NCBI GenBank assembly: GCA_016703645.1
Contig: JADJBR010000010.1
Span: 558,001 to 622,000 of the forward strand
Direction of reading: 5' to 3'
From: Zoogloea sp.
GTDB lineage: Bacteria > Pseudomonadota > Gammaproteobacteria > Burkholderiales > Rhodocyclaceae
Length of the DNA: 64,000 nucleotides
Part shown: positions 63,480 through 64,000 of the stretch, piece by piece
Layout of the letters: the number at the start of each line of letters is the position of its first letter
How positions within the stretch are numbered: the stretch's first letter is position 1
Position numbers and translations under genes: made by a program
The notes under the pieces: model-generated
The model's input: the letters and a program-made list of their open reading frames with translations, nothing else
Told to the model about the DNA's origin: nothing
The model's database searches: none

Positions 63480-64000
63480 ATGAGCGCTTACACCGCCCCC
63501 CTTCAGGACATGCACTTCGTCCTCAATGAACTCGCCGGCCTGGAGCAGATCTCCGCGCTACCCGGCTGCGAGGAAGCCACCGCCGAAACCGTGACGGCCG
63601 TCCTCCATGAGGCCGGCAAGTTCAGCAGCGGCGTGCTCGCCCCCCTCAACCGGCCCGGTGATGTGGCCGGGTGCCGCTGGGAAGACGGCGATGTGAAAAC
63701 CCCTGCAGGCTTCGTCGAGGCCTACCAGCAGTTCGTGGAAGGGGGCTGGAACGGCCTCAACTTTCCCTGCGAGTTCGGCGGCCAGGGCCTGCCCAAGCTG
63801 GTGGCCAGCCCGGTGCTGGAGATGGTGATGAGCGCCAATCTGGGCTTCTCCCTGTGCCCCCTGCTCACCGGCGGCGCCATCGAAGCCCTGCTCCTGCGCG
63901 GCACCCCGGAACAGAAGGCAACCTACCTGCACCGCATGGTGGAAGGTAGCTGGACGGGCACCATGAACCTCACCGAACCCCAGGCCGGCTCCGACCTGGG
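63480..64000 (+). CDS. Acyl-CoA dehydrogenase, N-terminal part (runs off window)
   Basis: The frame is open from ATG 63480 (RBS AGGAG 7 bases upstream) to the window edge, 173 codons. It shows the N-terminal helical domain (HFVLNELAGLEQISALPGCE, WNGLNFPCEFGGQGLPKLVA) and the FAD/substrate motif MNLTEPQAGSDLG. The opening resembles the long, roughly 590-residue acyl-CoA dehydrogenases (DmdC/FadE-like) rather than the 380-residue class. It would catalyse the first step of beta-oxidation of an acyl-CoA. The upstream element suggests co-regulation with the DUF1302 porin-like gene. Confidence 0.9.
   Translation, partial: MSAYTAPLQDMHFVLNELAGLEQISALPGCEEATAETVTAVLHEAGKFSSGVLAPLNRPGDVAGCRWEDGDVKTPAGFVEAYQQFVEGGWNGLNFPCEFGGQGLPKLVASPVLEMVMSANLGFSLCPLLTGGAIEALLLRGTPEQKATYLHRMVEGSWTGTMNLTEPQAGSDL

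Overview
The window is about 64 kb of high-GC DNA (roughly 68-70% G+C over most genes) from a betaproteobacterium, most plausibly a Rhodocyclales-type organism. That placement is an inference from a Cupriavidus-type NAD-reducing hydrogenase, the uvrA / MFS / ssb neighbourhood, DUF1302 and lipid-degradation genes, and an lgt-yceH block. I saw no rRNA, tRNA or CRISPR array. Both edges cut genes: an MFS transporter on the left and an acyl-CoA dehydrogenase on the right.

Layout. 1-6.1 kb: MFS fragment, then hoxF-hoxU-hoxY-hoxH-hoxW, a compact operon for a bidirectional NAD+-reducing [NiFe] hydrogenase and its maturation protease. 6.2-18.3 kb: housekeeping and signalling genes (hypothetical, DNA-binding response regulator, ssb, MFS pump, uvrA, REC-ANTAR antiterminator, PAS-GGDEF-EAL protein, DUF1186/SEC-C protein, yceH, lgt), with three copies of a short dispersed repeat. 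18.3-22 kb: two inverted copies of an IS110/IS1111-type insertion sequence sitting among REP-like palindromic repeats. One copy is badly eroded and holds a run of 28 G. 22-31 kb: azlCD, MAPEG and GNAT genes and a tightly overlapped heavy-metal RND efflux operon. 31-35 kb: VF530, TRIC channel, a pirin gene broken by one amber codon, an Old Yellow Enzyme, and two hsp20 genes behind an excellent sigma-32 promoter. 35-40.8 kb: a hybrid sensor kinase with a fused NMT1-like substrate-binding domain, a LysR regulator, and a divergent AAA+ ATPase. 40.9-46.6 kb: four closely spaced genes (TPR/O-GlcNAc-transferase-like, DegT aminotransferase, MmgE/PrpD, ATP-grasp) that look like an uncharacterised surface-modification pathway.

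46.6-58.3 kb is the accessory part and looks like a defence/conflict island. It holds an AlbA_2/Schlafen-type protein, a PHP + SMC-like ATPase and a small predicted DNA-binding protein, all with visibly lower G+C. Next to it is a four-gene operon encoding a TIR protein, a MoxR AAA+ ATPase, a membrane protein with a degenerate vWA-like region and a C-terminal TIR domain, and a membrane-anchored FGE-fold protein without the FGE catalytic cysteines. A frameshifted GNAT-toxin remnant lies just beyond. The TIR-MoxR-vWA/TIR-FGE operon is my main candidate for an undescribed system.

58.4-64 kb: a DUF1302 outer-membrane protein gene, a divergent MalT/LuxR-type regulator gene, and an acyl-CoA dehydrogenase gene. 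A shared promoter element (C6-loop-G6 palindrome, exactly 20 bp, then GCATA-R-GCT) precedes both DUF1302 and the dehydrogenase, which predicts a small lipid or hydrophobic-compound regulon controlled by the regulator between them.
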